Shown: positions 1 to 8,321, counted from the first letter of the stretch. The stretch is DNA of 64,000 bases from Levilactobacillus lanxiensis (GCF_016861655.1 NZ_BOLN01000004.1:186001-250000); one strand, 5' to 3'. Program-made: numbers and translations. The notes: generated from the letters alone by a model not told the origin.

Positions 1-1
1 T

Positions 2-358
2 GATGCAACCGGATTACGGGCTAACTTTGCGTTAGTTTTTGGTGTCCTGGATATTCTGATTGCGGTGGTGTTCTTCTTTGATATGAACAGTGCCATCGTC
101 ACATTGGGCTACTTATTTGCCCTGTGGTTTATTTTTGACTCCATTGAACGCCTGCTGGTCGCCAGTCACCTTCGAGATTTTGGGGGCGTTTGGTTCTGGC
201 TGTCGGTTGTTTTAGATGTCGTGACCTTAGTCGTCGGCATCATGCTCTTCATTCACCCAATTGCGGCCGCCTTATCGTTGAACGTGCTGATTGCGTTCTT
301 CTTTGCGGTCTTTGGCGTGAACGCGATTTGGATTGCCATTGCGCGCAGTCGGTCTTAA
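2..358 (+). CDS. DUF308/HdeD-family membrane protein, 3' part
   Basis: The frame is open from the first bases of the window, so the start lies upstream and about 118 C-terminal residues are visible. They form alternating hydrophobic stretches with short polar links, for instance the segment around AVVFFFDMN and the last helix FFFAVFGVNAIWIAIA, which fits the repeated four-helix DUF308 (HdeD-like) fold. Members are small inner-membrane proteins; the E. coli relative is tied to acid resistance, but the role in lactobacilli is not established. The gene ends just before a strong terminator, so it is the last of its transcript. The family call is by general pattern only. Confidence 0.6.
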   Translation, partial: DATGLRANFALVFGVLDILIAVVFFFDMNSAIVTLGYLFALWFIFDSIERLLVASHLRDFGGVWFWLSVVLDVVTLVVGIMLFIHPIAAALSLNVLIAFFFAVFGVNAIWIAIARSRS

Positions 359-368
359 GCCTAGTTGA

Positions 369-404
369 GTCGGTAAACGGAAATCGTTTGCCGGCTTTTC
401 TTTT
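369..404 (+). terminator. Intrinsic terminator after the DUF308 gene
   Basis: An 11-bp stem (369-379 with 385-395, two G-U pairs) has a 5-base loop and is followed by TTTTCTTTT. It separates the DUF308 gene from the next promoter. Confidence 0.85.
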
Positions 405-423
405 ACACTTATTGGCAAAATAG

Positions 424-479
424 TTGCGCCCGCTGATGGGTCAGCTATACTGAAGAAAGTTACATACCTGCGGGGGTAT
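424..479 (+). promoter_or_regulatory. Promoter with CsoR/CstR-like operator
   Basis: A -35-like TTGCGC (424-429) and -10 TATACT (446-451) are 16 bases apart. Just downstream, at about +7 to +22, lies ATACCTGCGGGGGTAT (464-479), an inverted repeat ATACC-N6-GGTAT with a G-rich centre. This resembles operators of the CsoR/CstR family, which sense copper or reactive sulfur. CstR commonly controls genes for CoA-disulfide reductase and rhodanese-type enzymes, which is what follows. Assignment of the regulator is inference. Confidence 0.5.
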
Positions 480-497
480 CTCGAAAGGAGCTTGGAT

Positions 498-2150
498 ATG
501 AAAATTGTGATTGTTGGGGGCGTGGCCGGTGGTATGGCCGCTGCCGCACGACTACGCCGGTTGGATGAGACGGCAGAAATTGTGGTGCTGGAACAGGGAC
601 CCTACGTGTCGTACGCCACCTGTGGCTTGCCGTTTTATCTGTCCGGTGAAATCAGTGACCGGGAAGACCTCTTAGTTCAAACGCCTGCTAAACTACGGCA
701 ACGATTCGCTATCGATGTCCGAACGAATCATCGGGTAACGGCCGTTGATCCAGCGCAGCATACGGTGACCGTGGTCAGCCAGGGACAGGAACAGGTCGAA
801 GCTTATGACCGTCTGATTTTAGCGCCCGGCGCCGTGCCGATTGTGCCCGAATTAGCTGGATTGGCTGCCGCCAAAAATGTTTGGGTTCTGCGCAATATTC
901 CTGATTTAGATCAGATCATGGCGCAACTCAACGCCACGGCCGCCCAGCGCGTCACGTTAGTGGGTGGCGGCTTTGTTGGCTTAGAAATGGCTGAGGCCTT
1001 GCGTCAACGGGGCTTGACCGTGACCCTCGTGGAACAGCACCAACACCTTTTGCCACCGTTGGATGAGGAAATGGCGGCTGGCATTCAGCGGACGCTGGCA
1101 GCCCATGACGTCCGCGTCATTACCGGACACGCGGTTCAGGGATTCCGCCACGCGGGCCGGACACTGGTCTTGGATGATGAGACTGAACTGCAAACGGACC
1201 TGACGTTGTTGACGGTCGGTGTGCGGCCGGCCACGGACTTCCTTGCCAGCAGTGGCATCAGGTTAGGGGACCACGGCGGCATCGTGGTTGACGATTATTA
1301 CCAAACGAGTGCCGCTGACGTTTACGCGGTAGGGGATGCCATCCTGGTCAAGCAACAACTGACCGGACAGAACGCGCTCATTTCATTGGCATCACCAGCC
1401 AATCGGCAGGGCCGCCAGGTAGCGGATAACGTGGCCGGCCATCCCCGGCGGAATCGCGGGAGTATCGGCACAGCTATTGTACGGGTATTTGAGCAAACTG
1501 CGGCGATGACCGGGCTGAACGAAGCCGACCTACGCAATCAAGGCGTGCCGTTTCGAGCGGTTCACGTGCGCGAAGACAATCACGCCAGCTACTTCCCCGG
1601 TAGCCAGTCGCTCTTATTAAAGCTCCTTTTTGCCCCGGATAGTGGCGAAATCTACGGCGCACAGGGCGTTGGGCCGAGTGGCGTGGACAAGCGCATCGAC
1701 GTTTTGGCCACGGCCATCAAGGGACATCTGACGGTCGCGGACCTACCGGAGTTGGAGTTGTCCTATGCGCCACCGTTTGGTTCGGCCAAGGACCCCGTGA
1801 ACCTGCTGGGGTACGCCGCGTTAAACGTGGTTGAGGGTTTTAGCGACAACATTCAGTGGTCCGCACTCAAGGAAAATGAAGTGGCCGGGCGTCAACTGAT
1901 TGACGTGCGTAATCCGGATGAATTGGCGCAGGGGTATTTTCCAGACTCTCGGAACATTCCGCTCGACCAGTTGCGTGACCGGCTAGGCGAATTGGATCCA
2001 AAGCAAGCGTACATTGTCAGCTGTCAGAGCGGTCACCGAAGTTACGTGGCCGAGCGAATTTTGAAGCAGCAGGGGTTTGATGTGGTTAACTTGGATGGGG
2101 GCTTTTCGCTGTATCACACGGTCCGTCCAGACGAGCTCCTATACGACTAA
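498..2150 (+). CDS. cdr: CoA-disulfide reductase with C-terminal rhodanese domain
   Basis: This 550-residue flavoprotein has an N-terminal FAD-binding motif GGVAGGMAAAARLRR (residues 7-21), the active-site context SYATCGLPF with Cys42, a second nucleotide-binding fold around residues 150-185 (VTLVGGGFVGLEMAE), the second FAD site VYAVGDAI, a dimerisation domain, and a rhodanese domain from about residue 445 with the catalytic loop CQSGHRS (Cys509). The single Cys42 of this family reduces CoA disulfide or CoA persulfide using NAD(P)H, and the rhodanese Cys carries sulfane sulfur, so a role in reactive-sulfur detoxification or thiol redox balance is likely. The start is ATG 498 with AAAGGAG seven bases upstream; the in-frame TTG at 492 is too close to that site. 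It is a single-gene unit behind a CstR-like operator. Confidence 0.88.
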   Translation: MKIVIVGGVAGGMAAAARLRRLDETAEIVVLEQGPYVSYATCGLPFYLSGEISDREDLLVQTPAKLRQRFAIDVRTNHRVTAVDPAQHTVTVVSQGQEQVEAYDRLILAPGAVPIVPELAGLAAAKNVWVLRNIPDLDQIMAQLNATAAQRVTLVGGGFVGLEMAEALRQRGLTVTLVEQHQHLLPPLDEEMAAGIQRTLAAHDVRVITGHAVQGFRHAGRTLVLDDETELQTDLTLLTVGVRPATDFLASSGIRLGDHGGIVVDDYYQTSAADVYAVGDAILVKQQLTGQNALISLASPANRQGRQVADNVAGHPRRNRGSIGTAIVRVFEQTAAMTGLNEADLRNQGVPFRAVHVREDNHASYFPGSQSLLLKLLFAPDSGEIYGAQGVGPSGVDKRIDVLATAIKGHLTVADLPELELSYAPPFGSAKDPVNLLGYAALNVVEGFSDNIQWSALKENEVAGRQLIDVRNPDELAQGYFPDSRNIPLDQLRDRLGELDPKQAYIVSCQSGHRSYVAERILKQQGFDVVNLDGGFSLYHTVRPDELLYD

Positions 2151-2172
2151 CGAAAATTAGGAGGTGACGTGC

Positions 2173-2370
2173 GTTCCCGGCGGTGAATTCAAGGTGTCCC
2201 GCTATGGAGGACGGTTCCAGCCTGAGAAGCGGGCTTCCACCTCGCCTTGAAACCTCGCTGAAGGTCGCGAGTTTCCAAGGACACCTCATGTTCTAAGCTG
2301 AGAATAAAGCACTCAGCTAAGAACATCGACACAGCGGGGAACCTTGATTCACCTCTGGTCACTCACACTG
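2173..2370 (+). repeat. Structured intergenic repeat, family A copy 1
   Basis: This is one of several copies of an element of about 200 bases. It opens with GTTCCCGGCGG and closes with CTCTGGTCACTCACACTG. Its ends pair in a long outer stem (GAATTCAAGGT at 2185-2195 with ACCTTGATTC at 2341-2350). Inside are a hairpin CCTTGAAAC.../...GTTTCCAAGG and a 15-bp hairpin (2288-2302 with 2312-2326) with one A-A mismatch. Compared with the other copies the bases differ but the pairing is kept. No ORF with a ribosome-binding site is present. Confidence 0.8.
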
Positions 2371-2381
2371 GCCGAATTATT

Positions 2382-2466
2382 TTCGGTGGTTGCCGGAAGG
2401 GCTAGACTGCTCTAATCTGATCAATCCCAAACAGAGGGACGGAGTATCTTAGTTCCAGCAACAGCG
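2382..2466 (+). repeat. Short structured repeat D, copy 1
   Basis: The segment shares most bases with 2845-2925: both have GGTTGCCGGAAG near the start, AGAC, a small CCC/GGG hairpin around CCCAAA, and end in TTCCAGCAAC or TTCAGCAAT. The ends can pair (TTGCCGGAA with TTCCAGCAA). It directly follows a family A element in both places, so the pair seems to have been duplicated as a unit. Confidence 0.6.
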
Positions 2467-2497
2467 GACTCAAGGTGCCCTGCTGTGGGCACTGTTC

Positions 2498-2685
2498 GTT
2501 CCCGGCGGCGGGTTCAAAATGCCCTGCTATGGGGCCGGTTTCAGCCTGAGGGGCGGGCTTCCACCTCAACTTTGAGCCTGGGAACCGGTCTCAAAGGTTG
2601 TCCCGTGGACTAGGCTGGGCAAATACCCCAGCCTAGTCCACCGACACAGCCGGGCATTTTGACCCGCCTCTGGTCACTGACATTG
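2498..2685 (+). repeat. Structured intergenic repeat, family A copy 2
   Basis: The outer stem is nearly unbroken: the strand at 2507-2524 (key part TTCAAAATGCCC) pairs with GGGCATTTTGACCCGCC at 2652-2668. The last hairpin is a perfect 15-bp stem, 2605-2619 with 2627-2641 (GTGGACTAGGCTGGG against CCCAGCCTAGTCCAC). The third hairpin is AACTTTGAG.../...CTCAAAGGTT with one bulge. A truncated 5' piece of another copy (CTCAAGGTGCCCTGCTGTGGG, 2470-2489) lies just upstream. Confidence 0.8.
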
Positions 2686-2798
2686 CTCACAGCTAGGCCT
2701 ATTTTCACCAGCACTGTGGCTGATACGGGTTTGAAACTGAAACTTGTGGTTATGGTTTGTCAGACATAACTAGAGCCGTGTCCTAAAAGGACTATATC

Positions 2799-2843
2799 AG
2801 CTGTTCCAGCGGGGCGCCTTGGCCCGCCTCTGGTCACTCACAC
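2799..2843 (+). repeat. 3' remnant of family A repeat (copy 3)
   Basis: Only the conserved closing part is clear: a CAGCGGGG strand and CCCGCCTCTGGTCACTCACAC, almost identical to the ends of copies 1 and 2. The bases before it (2715-2798) contain other hairpins but no recognisable family A core. Confidence 0.55.
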
Positions 2844-2844
2844 T

Positions 2845-2925
2845 TTCGATGGTTGCCGGAAGTAGGTAGACTGGTGTGGTCGTCCCAAACTTTAGGGACG
2901 GGCGTCTTAGCTTCAGCAATAGAGG
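2845..2925 (+). repeat. Short structured repeat D, copy 2
   Basis: This is the second copy of the element at 2382-2466, again immediately after a family A 3' end. It contains a GTCCC.../...GGGAC hairpin and ends in CTTCAGCAAT. It is non-coding as far as can be seen. Confidence 0.6.
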
Positions 2926-2952
2926 ATGCAGCTACGTTAGGTAAGCCAGTTA

Positions 2953-2993
2953 AAAAACACGAGGGAGGACCGCCGTCCTAACCTCGTGTTTTT
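2953..2993 (+). terminator. Bidirectional-looking intrinsic terminator
   Basis: AAAACACGAGG pairs with CCTCGTGTTTTT around an inner AGGAC/GTCCT stem, with A-run and T-run on either side. It closes the repeat block ahead of the rapZ promoter. Confidence 0.75.
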
Positions 2994-3094
2994 AAATCGC
3001 CTCAAGTCATGGTGGTGTCGTCACCCTGACCCCAACCAACGTCCCCCATGAAAAGCCGGTAAGTTTCCAAAAAACGGTGAATTTAAGAGAATCG

Positions 3095-3125
3095 TTAGGA
3101 AAAGACACACCCGGTGTGTTATACT
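3095..3125 (+). promoter_or_regulatory. rapZ promoter with internal palindrome
   Basis: The -10 is TATACT (3120-3125). The weak -35 TTAGGA (3095-3100) is 19 bases upstream. Nearly the whole spacer is the palindrome ACACACC-C-GGTGTGT (3105-3119), a 7-1-7 inverted repeat in the position of a repressor or MerR-type activator site. MerR-type promoters often have 19-base spacers. The regulator is unknown. Confidence 0.5.
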
Positions 3126-3163
3126 GCATAAAGATTGTTTTCGAAAAGGAGCAAAGGAGAGCC

Positions 3164-4048
3164 ATGACAGAAGATATTCGCCTGGTCATTATCACCGGGA
3201 TGAGTGGGGCCGGCAAGACCGTCGCCATGCAAAGCTTTGAAGATTTAGGCTACTTTTGTATTGATAACATGCCGCCTTCGTTGCTGCCGAAATTTTGGGA
3301 CCTGGTTCGCGAGTCGGGGAAGCTGTCCAAGATTGCGTTAGTGATCGACCTACGTTCACGAGCATTTTATGACGAAATTGTCCGGATGCTGAACGATGTG
3401 GCGGTTCATGGGACCATGAACGCCCAGGTGCTTTTCCTGGACGCCTCGGACGAGGAGCTGGTGTCCCGTTACAAGGAGACCCGGCGTTCCCACCCGTTGG
3501 CGCGAAATGGCCGGGTGATGGAGGGAATCCAGCGCGAGCGCACCTTGCTCGCCCCCATTCGTCAGGCAGCGCAGTTGGTCATTGATACCACAAAATTAAG
3601 CCCACGGAAGTTGCGGGAAGAAATTTTTCATAACTACGAAACGGAAACCACCCACACGTTTCACATCGAGATCATGTCGTTTGGCTTTAAATACGGCCTG
3701 CCCATCGATGCCGACATCGTGATGGACGTCCGGTTCCTACCGAATCCGTACTATCTGCCCGAGCTGCGGGAGCAGACTGGGCTGGATCAACCGGTCTATG
3801 ATTACGTAATGAGTCAACCACAAACGGAGGACTTTTATCAGCGTTTCGTCGGCCTGTTGACGTCTATCGTGCCCGGCTATAAAAAAGAGGGCAAGTCGAG
3901 CCTAACGATTGCGATTGGCTGTACTGGTGGGCAACACCGCTCGGTCGCCTTGACGCAACGCATTGGCAAGGCCCTCGGGGACACGTACCCCGTGCACGTT
4001 ACCCATCGGGATATCAACAAACGAAAGGAGTCCGCTAATCGATCATGA
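3164..4048 (+). CDS. rapZ: RapZ/YvcJ-family nucleotide-binding protein
   Basis: The 294-residue protein has a P-loop GMSGAGKT at residues 12-19, the [12 protein letters not shown] signature of the family just after it, and the C-terminal [11 protein letters not shown] motif. In E. coli RapZ is the RNase adaptor that senses glucosamine-6-phosphate and controls glmS mRNA; the Gram-positive form (YvcJ) binds and hydrolyses nucleotides and its target is less clear. The start is ATG 3164 behind AAAGGAG; a longer frame from 3077 has no ribosome-binding site and runs across the promoter. It overlaps yvcK by four bases (ATGA), and rapZ-yvcK-whiA is a conserved Firmicute operon. Confidence 0.93.
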   Translation: MTEDIRLVIITGMSGAGKTVAMQSFEDLGYFCIDNMPPSLLPKFWDLVRESGKLSKIALVIDLRSRAFYDEIVRMLNDVAVHGTMNAQVLFLDASDEELVSRYKETRRSHPLARNGRVMEGIQRERTLLAPIRQAAQLVIDTTKLSPRKLREEIFHNYETETTHTFHIEIMSFGFKYGLPIDADIVMDVRFLPNPYYLPELREQTGLDQPVYDYVMSQPQTEDFYQRFVGLLTSIVPGYKKEGKSSLTIAIGCTGGQHRSVALTQRIGKALGDTYPVHVTHRDINKRKESANRS

Positions 4049-5058
4049 GAGACCTAACGAACAGCCGCCGGCCTAAAATCGTGGTCATTGGCGGGGGCAC
4101 GGGGCTACCGGTCATCTTGAGCAATTTACGCGATCAAGATGTCGATATCACGGCAGTCGTGACCGTTGCGGATGACGGGGGTTCCTCCGGCATCATCCGG
4201 CATTACGTGAACGTTGTGCCGCCTGGAGATATTCGCAACGTCATGGTGGCGTTGGCGGAAGTCCCAGACATTTATAAAGACTTATTTCAGTACCGGTTTG
4301 AAACGACGGATGATTTCTTTGCGGGTCATGCCATTGGCAATCTCATCATTGCCGCCCTGTCAGAAATGCGGGGGGGTATTTTTGATGCCGTGCAGGAATT
4401 ATCCCAGTTGATGCGGGTCAACGGCCACATTTACCCGGCCGCGGACGAGCCACTGGAATTGCATGCGCAGTTCGCTGATGGCAGTACGCTCAGTGGGGAG
4501 TCAGAAATCACGGCCGCCCACAAGCTGATTAAGCGGGTCTGGGTCGAAACCAGTGACCATCATGACCAGCCGCAAGCCGTCCAACCCGTGATCGATGCCA
4601 TCATGAACGCGGATCAAATCGTGTTAGGGCCCGGGAGCCTATTTACCAGTATCCTGCCCAACCTGATGATCAAGAGCGTGGGGGATGCCGTGCGGGACAG
4701 TTCCGCCGAGGTCGTTTACATCTGCAATATCATGACGCAGAAGGGCGAAACGGAAAACTTTACCGACGCCGATCACGTGCGCGTCTTGAATGAACATTTA
4801 AACGCGAACTTTATTGATACCGTATTAGTCAACACCCGCAAGGTGCCCGACCAGTACATTGATTACCAACGTTGGGATGAAATGTCTCAACCCGTTCGGC
4901 ATGATTTTCAGGGACTCCGTGATCAGGGGTGCCGGGTCATTTCGACCGACTTTTTACAATTACGCGATAACGGGGCGTTCCACAACGGACAAGAGGTCGT
5001 TCATGAACTCTTGAACCTGAGTGGGCAACCGCGCTATCGAATGAAACGGAGGCCTTAA
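4045..5058 (+). CDS. yvcK: YvcK/GlmR gluconeogenesis factor
   Basis: The 337-residue protein of the CofD/YvcK family begins with the nucleotide-sugar-binding motif IGGGTGLPV (residues 15-23), followed by [10 protein letters not shown] and GPGSLFTSI. GlmR of Bacillus binds UDP-GlcNAc and adjusts flux into GlmS, which is needed for wall synthesis on gluconeogenic carbon sources. The start ATG overlaps the rapZ stop; an AAAGGAG lies 14 bases upstream, so translational coupling is likely. glmM and glmS occur later in this window. Confidence 0.93.
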   Translation: MRDLTNSRRPKIVVIGGGTGLPVILSNLRDQDVDITAVVTVADDGGSSGIIRHYVNVVPPGDIRNVMVALAEVPDIYKDLFQYRFETTDDFFAGHAIGNLIIAALSEMRGGIFDAVQELSQLMRVNGHIYPAADEPLELHAQFADGSTLSGESEITAAHKLIKRVWVETSDHHDQPQAVQPVIDAIMNADQIVLGPGSLFTSILPNLMIKSVGDAVRDSSAEVVYICNIMTQKGETENFTDADHVRVLNEHLNANFIDTVLVNTRKVPDQYIDYQRWDEMSQPVRHDFQGLRDQGCRVISTDFLQLRDNGAFHNGQEVVHELLNLSGQPRYRMKRRP

Positions 5059-5060
5059 CG

Positions 5061-5999
5061 GTGTCATATGCCAGTGAAGTCAAGAAAGAATTAACCACCC
5101 TGGAGGTCCACCGGGACAACGCTAAAGCCGAATTGGTCGCGTTGATCCGGATGAACGGTGCCTTAGGGCTCGCGAACCACCACTTTGTCTTGAATGTCCA
5201 AACGGAAAATCCAGCGATTGCCCGGCGGATGTATCAGCTGCTCAAACAGTTCTATGATTTGGAAAGTGAACTGTTGGTCCGGCGTAAGATGAAATTAAAG
5301 AAAAATAACCTGTACATCGTGCGGGTCAAGACCGGCGTCACGGAAGTCTTATCCGACCTAGGAATCTTCGACGGCATGCAACTGCTAGAGTCCGTACCCG
5401 ATGACATTTTAAACGATGACATGCGGGTGCGGTCATACCTCCGCGGGGCCTTCCTCGCCGGCGGTTCCGTCAACAATCCCGAGACCAGCCGTTACCATTT
5501 GGAGATCTACTCACTATACGAGGAACATAACCAGATGATTGCGGAGATGATGAACCGTTACGACCTCAATGCGCGGACCATCGTGCGGCGGAGTGGGTAC
5601 ATCACCTACCTGAAGGGGGCCGAAAAGATTGCCGACTTCCTGTCACTGATTGGCGCCACGACGGCCATGCTACGGTTCGAAGATGTCCGGATCATGCGGG
5701 ATATGCGTAACTCGGTCAATCGCTTGGTCAACTGCGAGAACGCCAACATGGACAAGGTGGCCAACGCCTCGACCCGTCAACTCGATAACATTCAGTTTAT
5801 TGATGCGACGGTCGGCTTGGGCCAACTGCCCATCAAGCTGCGCGAAGTTGCCGAAGCCCGGATGGCGCACCAAGAGGTTAGCTTGAAGGAGCTCGGCGAC
5901 CTGGTGCCCGGTGGTCCGATTTCCAAATCAGGTATCAATCACCGGTTGCGTAAAATTAATGATTATGCCAAACAGCTGCGCGAAGAAGCAACGGCTTAG
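5061..5999 (+). CDS. whiA: WhiA, DNA-binding protein
   Basis: The 312-residue protein starts at GTG 5061, two bases after the yvcK stop and behind CGGAGG. The N-terminal half is the LAGLIDADG-like fold ([25 protein letters not shown] around residues 130-155) that has lost endonuclease residues. The C-terminal helix-turn-helix is at [26 protein letters not shown]. WhiA controls sporulation in Streptomyces and acts in cell division and chromosome segregation in Bacillus. It is the last gene of its operon. Confidence 0.93.
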   Translation: MSYASEVKKELTTLEVHRDNAKAELVALIRMNGALGLANHHFVLNVQTENPAIARRMYQLLKQFYDLESELLVRRKMKLKKNNLYIVRVKTGVTEVLSDLGIFDGMQLLESVPDDILNDDMRVRSYLRGAFLAGGSVNNPETSRYHLEIYSLYEEHNQMIAEMMNRYDLNARTIVRRSGYITYLKGAEKIADFLSLIGATTAMLRFEDVRIMRDMRNSVNRLVNCENANMDKVANASTRQLDNIQFIDATVGLGQLPIKLREVAEARMAHQEVSLKELGDLVPGGPISKSGINHRLRKINDYAKQLREEATA

Positions 6000-6023
6000 G
6001 TAGAGTGGAACGAAAAGGCGGTT

Positions 6024-6054
6024 AGCAGCCTTAAGCGGAACCGGCTGCTTTTTT
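6024..6054 (+). terminator. Terminator of the rapZ-yvcK-whiA operon
   Basis: AGCAGCC (6024-6030) pairs with GGCTGCT (6043-6049) and is followed by seven T. A second plus-strand hairpin with a T-run (6093-6123, GAGTCTGGGA/TCTCAGGCTC) follows as a back-up. Confidence 0.85.
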
Positions 6055-6153
6055 GTTGCACGTTTCAGCCATATAAATGGATACACGGAAACGAGTCTGG
6101 GATTTTGTCTCAGGCTCTTTTTTCTGCCCATTTTTCATAAAGGAAAAGAGCGC

Positions 6154-6189
6154 AAAAAAATAGCACCAGCCCCAGGGGGTCAGTGCTAT
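6154..6189 (-). terminator. clpP terminator
   Basis: Read on the minus strand, TAGCACTGACCCC.../...GGGGCTGGTGCTA forms a stem followed by seven T, directly after the clpP stop. Confidence 0.85.
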
Positions 6190-6202
6190 CGTTAAAACAA
6201 GT

Positions 6203-6799
6203 TTACTTCTTTTGTTCACTACTATTCGTCATGATGTGGTCGATCAAACCATAATCAACGGCTTCTTGGGCACTCAAGTAGTTGTCCCGTTCAGTATCTT
6301 GGTTCAGACGTTCAACGGGTTGACCAGAGTTGTCAGCCAAAATCTTGTTGATCAATTGACGCGTCTTCAAGATTTCGCGAGCAGCAATTTCAATTTCAGT
6401 TTGTTGGCCTTGGGCACCACCGGATGGTTGGTGAATCATCACTTGGGCGTGAGGCAAAGCAAACCGCTTGCCCTTGGTCCCGGATGAAGCCAAGACACTG
6501 GCCATGGAAGCTGCCATCCCCAACGTAATGGTTTGCACGTCGGATTGGATGAAGTTCATGGTATCGTAAATGGCTAAGCCGGAAGAAACGACCCCACCTG
6601 GTGAGTTGATGTAAAGTGAAATGTCCTTAGTGGAGTCTTGGGCATCCAAGAAGAGCAACTGCGCAATGATGGCGTTTGCCATGTCATCTTCGATTGGACC
6701 AGATAACATAATGATCCGGTCTTTTAAGAGTCGTGAATAGATATCATAGGCCCGTTCGCCACGGGATGATTGTTCGATAACTGTTGGTACTAAATTCAT
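6203..6799 (-). CDS. clpP: ATP-dependent Clp protease proteolytic subunit
   Basis: This 198-residue serine peptidase forms the double-heptamer chamber that degrades unfolded or tagged proteins fed by ClpC, ClpE or ClpX. All catalytic residues are visible: Ser98 in GMAASMAS, His123 in MIHQPSGG, and Asp172. The N-terminal axial loop [19 protein letters not shown] and the length are typical. It stands alone between two terminators and faces whiA. A CtsR box covers its promoter, so it should belong to the class III heat-shock regulon. Confidence 0.97.
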   Translation of the reverse strand: MNLVPTVIEQSSRGERAYDIYSRLLKDRIIMLSGPIEDDMANAIIAQLLFLDAQDSTKDISLYINSPGGVVSSGLAIYDTMNFIQSDVQTITLGMAASMASVLASSGTKGKRFALPHAQVMIHQPSGGAQGQQTEIEIAAREILKTRQLINKILADNSGQPVERLNQDTERDNYLSAQEAVDYGLIDHIMTNSSEQKK

Positions 6800-6857
6800 G
6801 ACAAGATAGCCTCCCTTATTAACAATTAAATGGCTAGCGTTTTGCTAACATGTTGTT

Positions 6858-6887
6858 AGTGTACCGCTATGGTCAGAGTAGGTCAAA
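6858..6887 (-). promoter_or_regulatory. clpP promoter with CtsR operator
   Basis: On the minus strand, -35 TTGACC (6886-6881) and -10 TACACT (6863-6858) are exactly 17 bases apart. On the plus strand GGTCAGA-GTA-GGTCAAA (6871-6887) matches the CtsR heptad direct repeat (RGTCAAA-NAN-RGTCAAA) with one changed base and overlaps the -35 and spacer. Confidence 0.85.
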
Positions 6888-7013
6888 CGAAAAGACTCGC
6901 TGATGAACCCTGAACCTTTTGACTAAAACTATCATAACAGAGTTTGGCCAAACGTCACGTATTCTGTCAGTCAATCGGAAGAGTGCTAATGCCATCAAGC
7001 CTGAGTATTCAGT

Positions 7014-7056
7014 CAGTTACGACCACTTACGCCGGTTAAATAACCAGTTGCGACCA
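7014..7056 (+). promoter_or_regulatory. Direct repeats upstream of the LytTR gene
   Basis: CAGTTACGACCA (7014-7025) and CAGTTGCGACCA (7045-7056) differ at one base and start 31 bases apart, about three helical turns. LytTR regulators bind short direct repeats on one face of the helix and often control their own operon, so these are candidate binding sites. Confidence 0.45.
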
Positions 7057-7115
7057 GTCTATTTATTTTTCAATTGGGATATGGTTTACTAAGAACAACG
7101 AAAGGGGGTGGCAGA

Positions 7116-7562
7116 TTGAAAATTCACGTGGAAATCGACGACACGGTAAGCGAACCCGAGGTGACGATTCGTGCGGCGGCTAATACCGATCTCAGCCAAG
7201 TGATGGCGGCGCTCGATACCGTTGGCACCACGCCTAAGCGGTTGACGCTGCGGCAACGCGGGCAAAACGTGCAAGTGGCCGTGGCGGACATTCTTTTCCT
7301 AGAAGCAGCCGATCACCAGGTCATGGTGCATACGGCCGATGCGGTCTTCGTGACCCGGCAACCGTTGTATGAGTTGGCCGAGAGCCTACCGGTGACTTTC
7401 CAACGAATTTCCAAATCAGCCATCCTCAATCGCAACCAAATCTTGTCGCTGACCAAGTCGGTGACCGGAAATTTGGTCCGGTTTCAACAGTCGCATAAAC
7501 AGATTTACGTATCGCGCCGGTATTACAAGGCGTTGAAGGACGCATTAGAGGAAAAGGGGTAA
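7116..7562 (+). CDS. LytTR-domain DNA-binding protein
   Basis: The 148-residue protein lacks a receiver domain. Its C-terminal half (about residues 55-145) is a LytTR domain: VAVADILFLEAADHQVMVHTADAVF, YELAESL, then FQRISKSAILNRNQILSL and the tail FQQSHKQIYVSRRYYKALKDAL. Such stand-alone LytTR proteins usually pair with a small membrane protein that holds or controls them; the LiaF-like gene starts six bases after the stop. The start is TTG 7116 behind AAAGGGGG; the in-frame codon at 7074 has no such site. Likely role: regulation of an envelope response. Confidence 0.8.
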   Translation: MKIHVEIDDTVSEPEVTIRAAANTDLSQVMAALDTVGTTPKRLTLRQRGQNVQVAVADILFLEAADHQVMVHTADAVFVTRQPLYELAESLPVTFQRISKSAILNRNQILSLTKSVTGNLVRFQQSHKQIYVSRRYYKALKDALEEKG

Positions 7563-7567
7563 GTGCT

Positions 7568-8299
7568 ATGCATCGAAATTGGTTTTGGGGTGTGTTCCTA
7601 GTGTTAGCCGCGGGTATCTTAGTGACGAGCCGAATGGGCATCTTCACCTATCAAATTGGGTTCTGGACATTGTTAGTCGCGGTCTTCTTAGTGGCCGCGT
7701 TCGTGGAAAGCTTGGTACATTTGACAGTCGGAGGGATGGTCTTTTCGCTAGCGTTCCTGGCCATCATCTTTGCCAAACCGTTGGGCATCGCAGCGTTGGC
7801 GCCCTGGACGATTCTCGGGGCCGCTATTTTACTGACAGCCGGGTTGTCCCTGATCATCAAGCCGCGGTGGCGGTGGCACCATCACGGGCCGCGCGTCATC
7901 GTCAATGGTCAGGACTGGCATCACCGGGGGCAAGATTGGACCGAAGATGTTCAGGACGTGGATGATCCCGAGCTGACCGTGGACGTCAACATGAGTAGTA
8001 GTATCCGGTACCTGCAGTCACAGGATTTTAAACGGGCGATCATCAAGGTGTCCATGGGCAATGCCAAGGTTTATTTTGACAACGTGAAGGTCAATGACGA
8101 GGGTGCGGATATCTACGTGGATGACTCGTTTGGTGGCGTCGAACTCTACCTCCCCAAGACGTGGAACGTTAAAAATGATATGAATACTAGCTTTGGCGCA
8201 ATCGAGGAAAAAGGTTTCCAAGAGATTGATCCGAATGCACCGGAAGTCCGGGTTCACGGGAATATTTCCTTCGGTGGCATGACCATCATTTATGTCTAA
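7568..8299 (+). CDS. LiaF-like membrane protein (cell-envelope response)
   Basis: The 243-residue protein has four hydrophobic segments in the first 100 residues, a basic link PRWRWHHHGPR, and a soluble C-terminal half with the beta-rich pattern of the LiaF C-terminal domain (FKRAIIKVSMGNAKVYFDNVKV... DDSFGGVELYLPKTWNV... GNISFGGMTIIY). LiaF inhibits the LiaSR antibiotic-sensing system in Bacillus; here the partner is a LytTR protein in the same operon. Targets are not visible in the window. Confidence 0.75.
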   Translation: MHRNWFWGVFLVLAAGILVTSRMGIFTYQIGFWTLLVAVFLVAAFVESLVHLTVGGMVFSLAFLAIIFAKPLGIAALAPWTILGAAILLTAGLSLIIKPRWRWHHHGPRVIVNGQDWHHRGQDWTEDVQDVDDPELTVDVNMSSSIRYLQSQDFKRAIIKVSMGNAKVYFDNVKVNDEGADIYVDDSFGGVELYLPKTWNVKNDMNTSFGAIEEKGFQEIDPNAPEVRVHGNISFGGMTIIYV

Positions 8300-8321
8300 G
8301 TAAAAATTTTGCGACGGCCCC

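Noticed and set aside
2086..2289. Minus-strand frame MRCPWKLATF...
   Set aside because: It spans the end of the reductase gene and a structured repeat, with no start signals.
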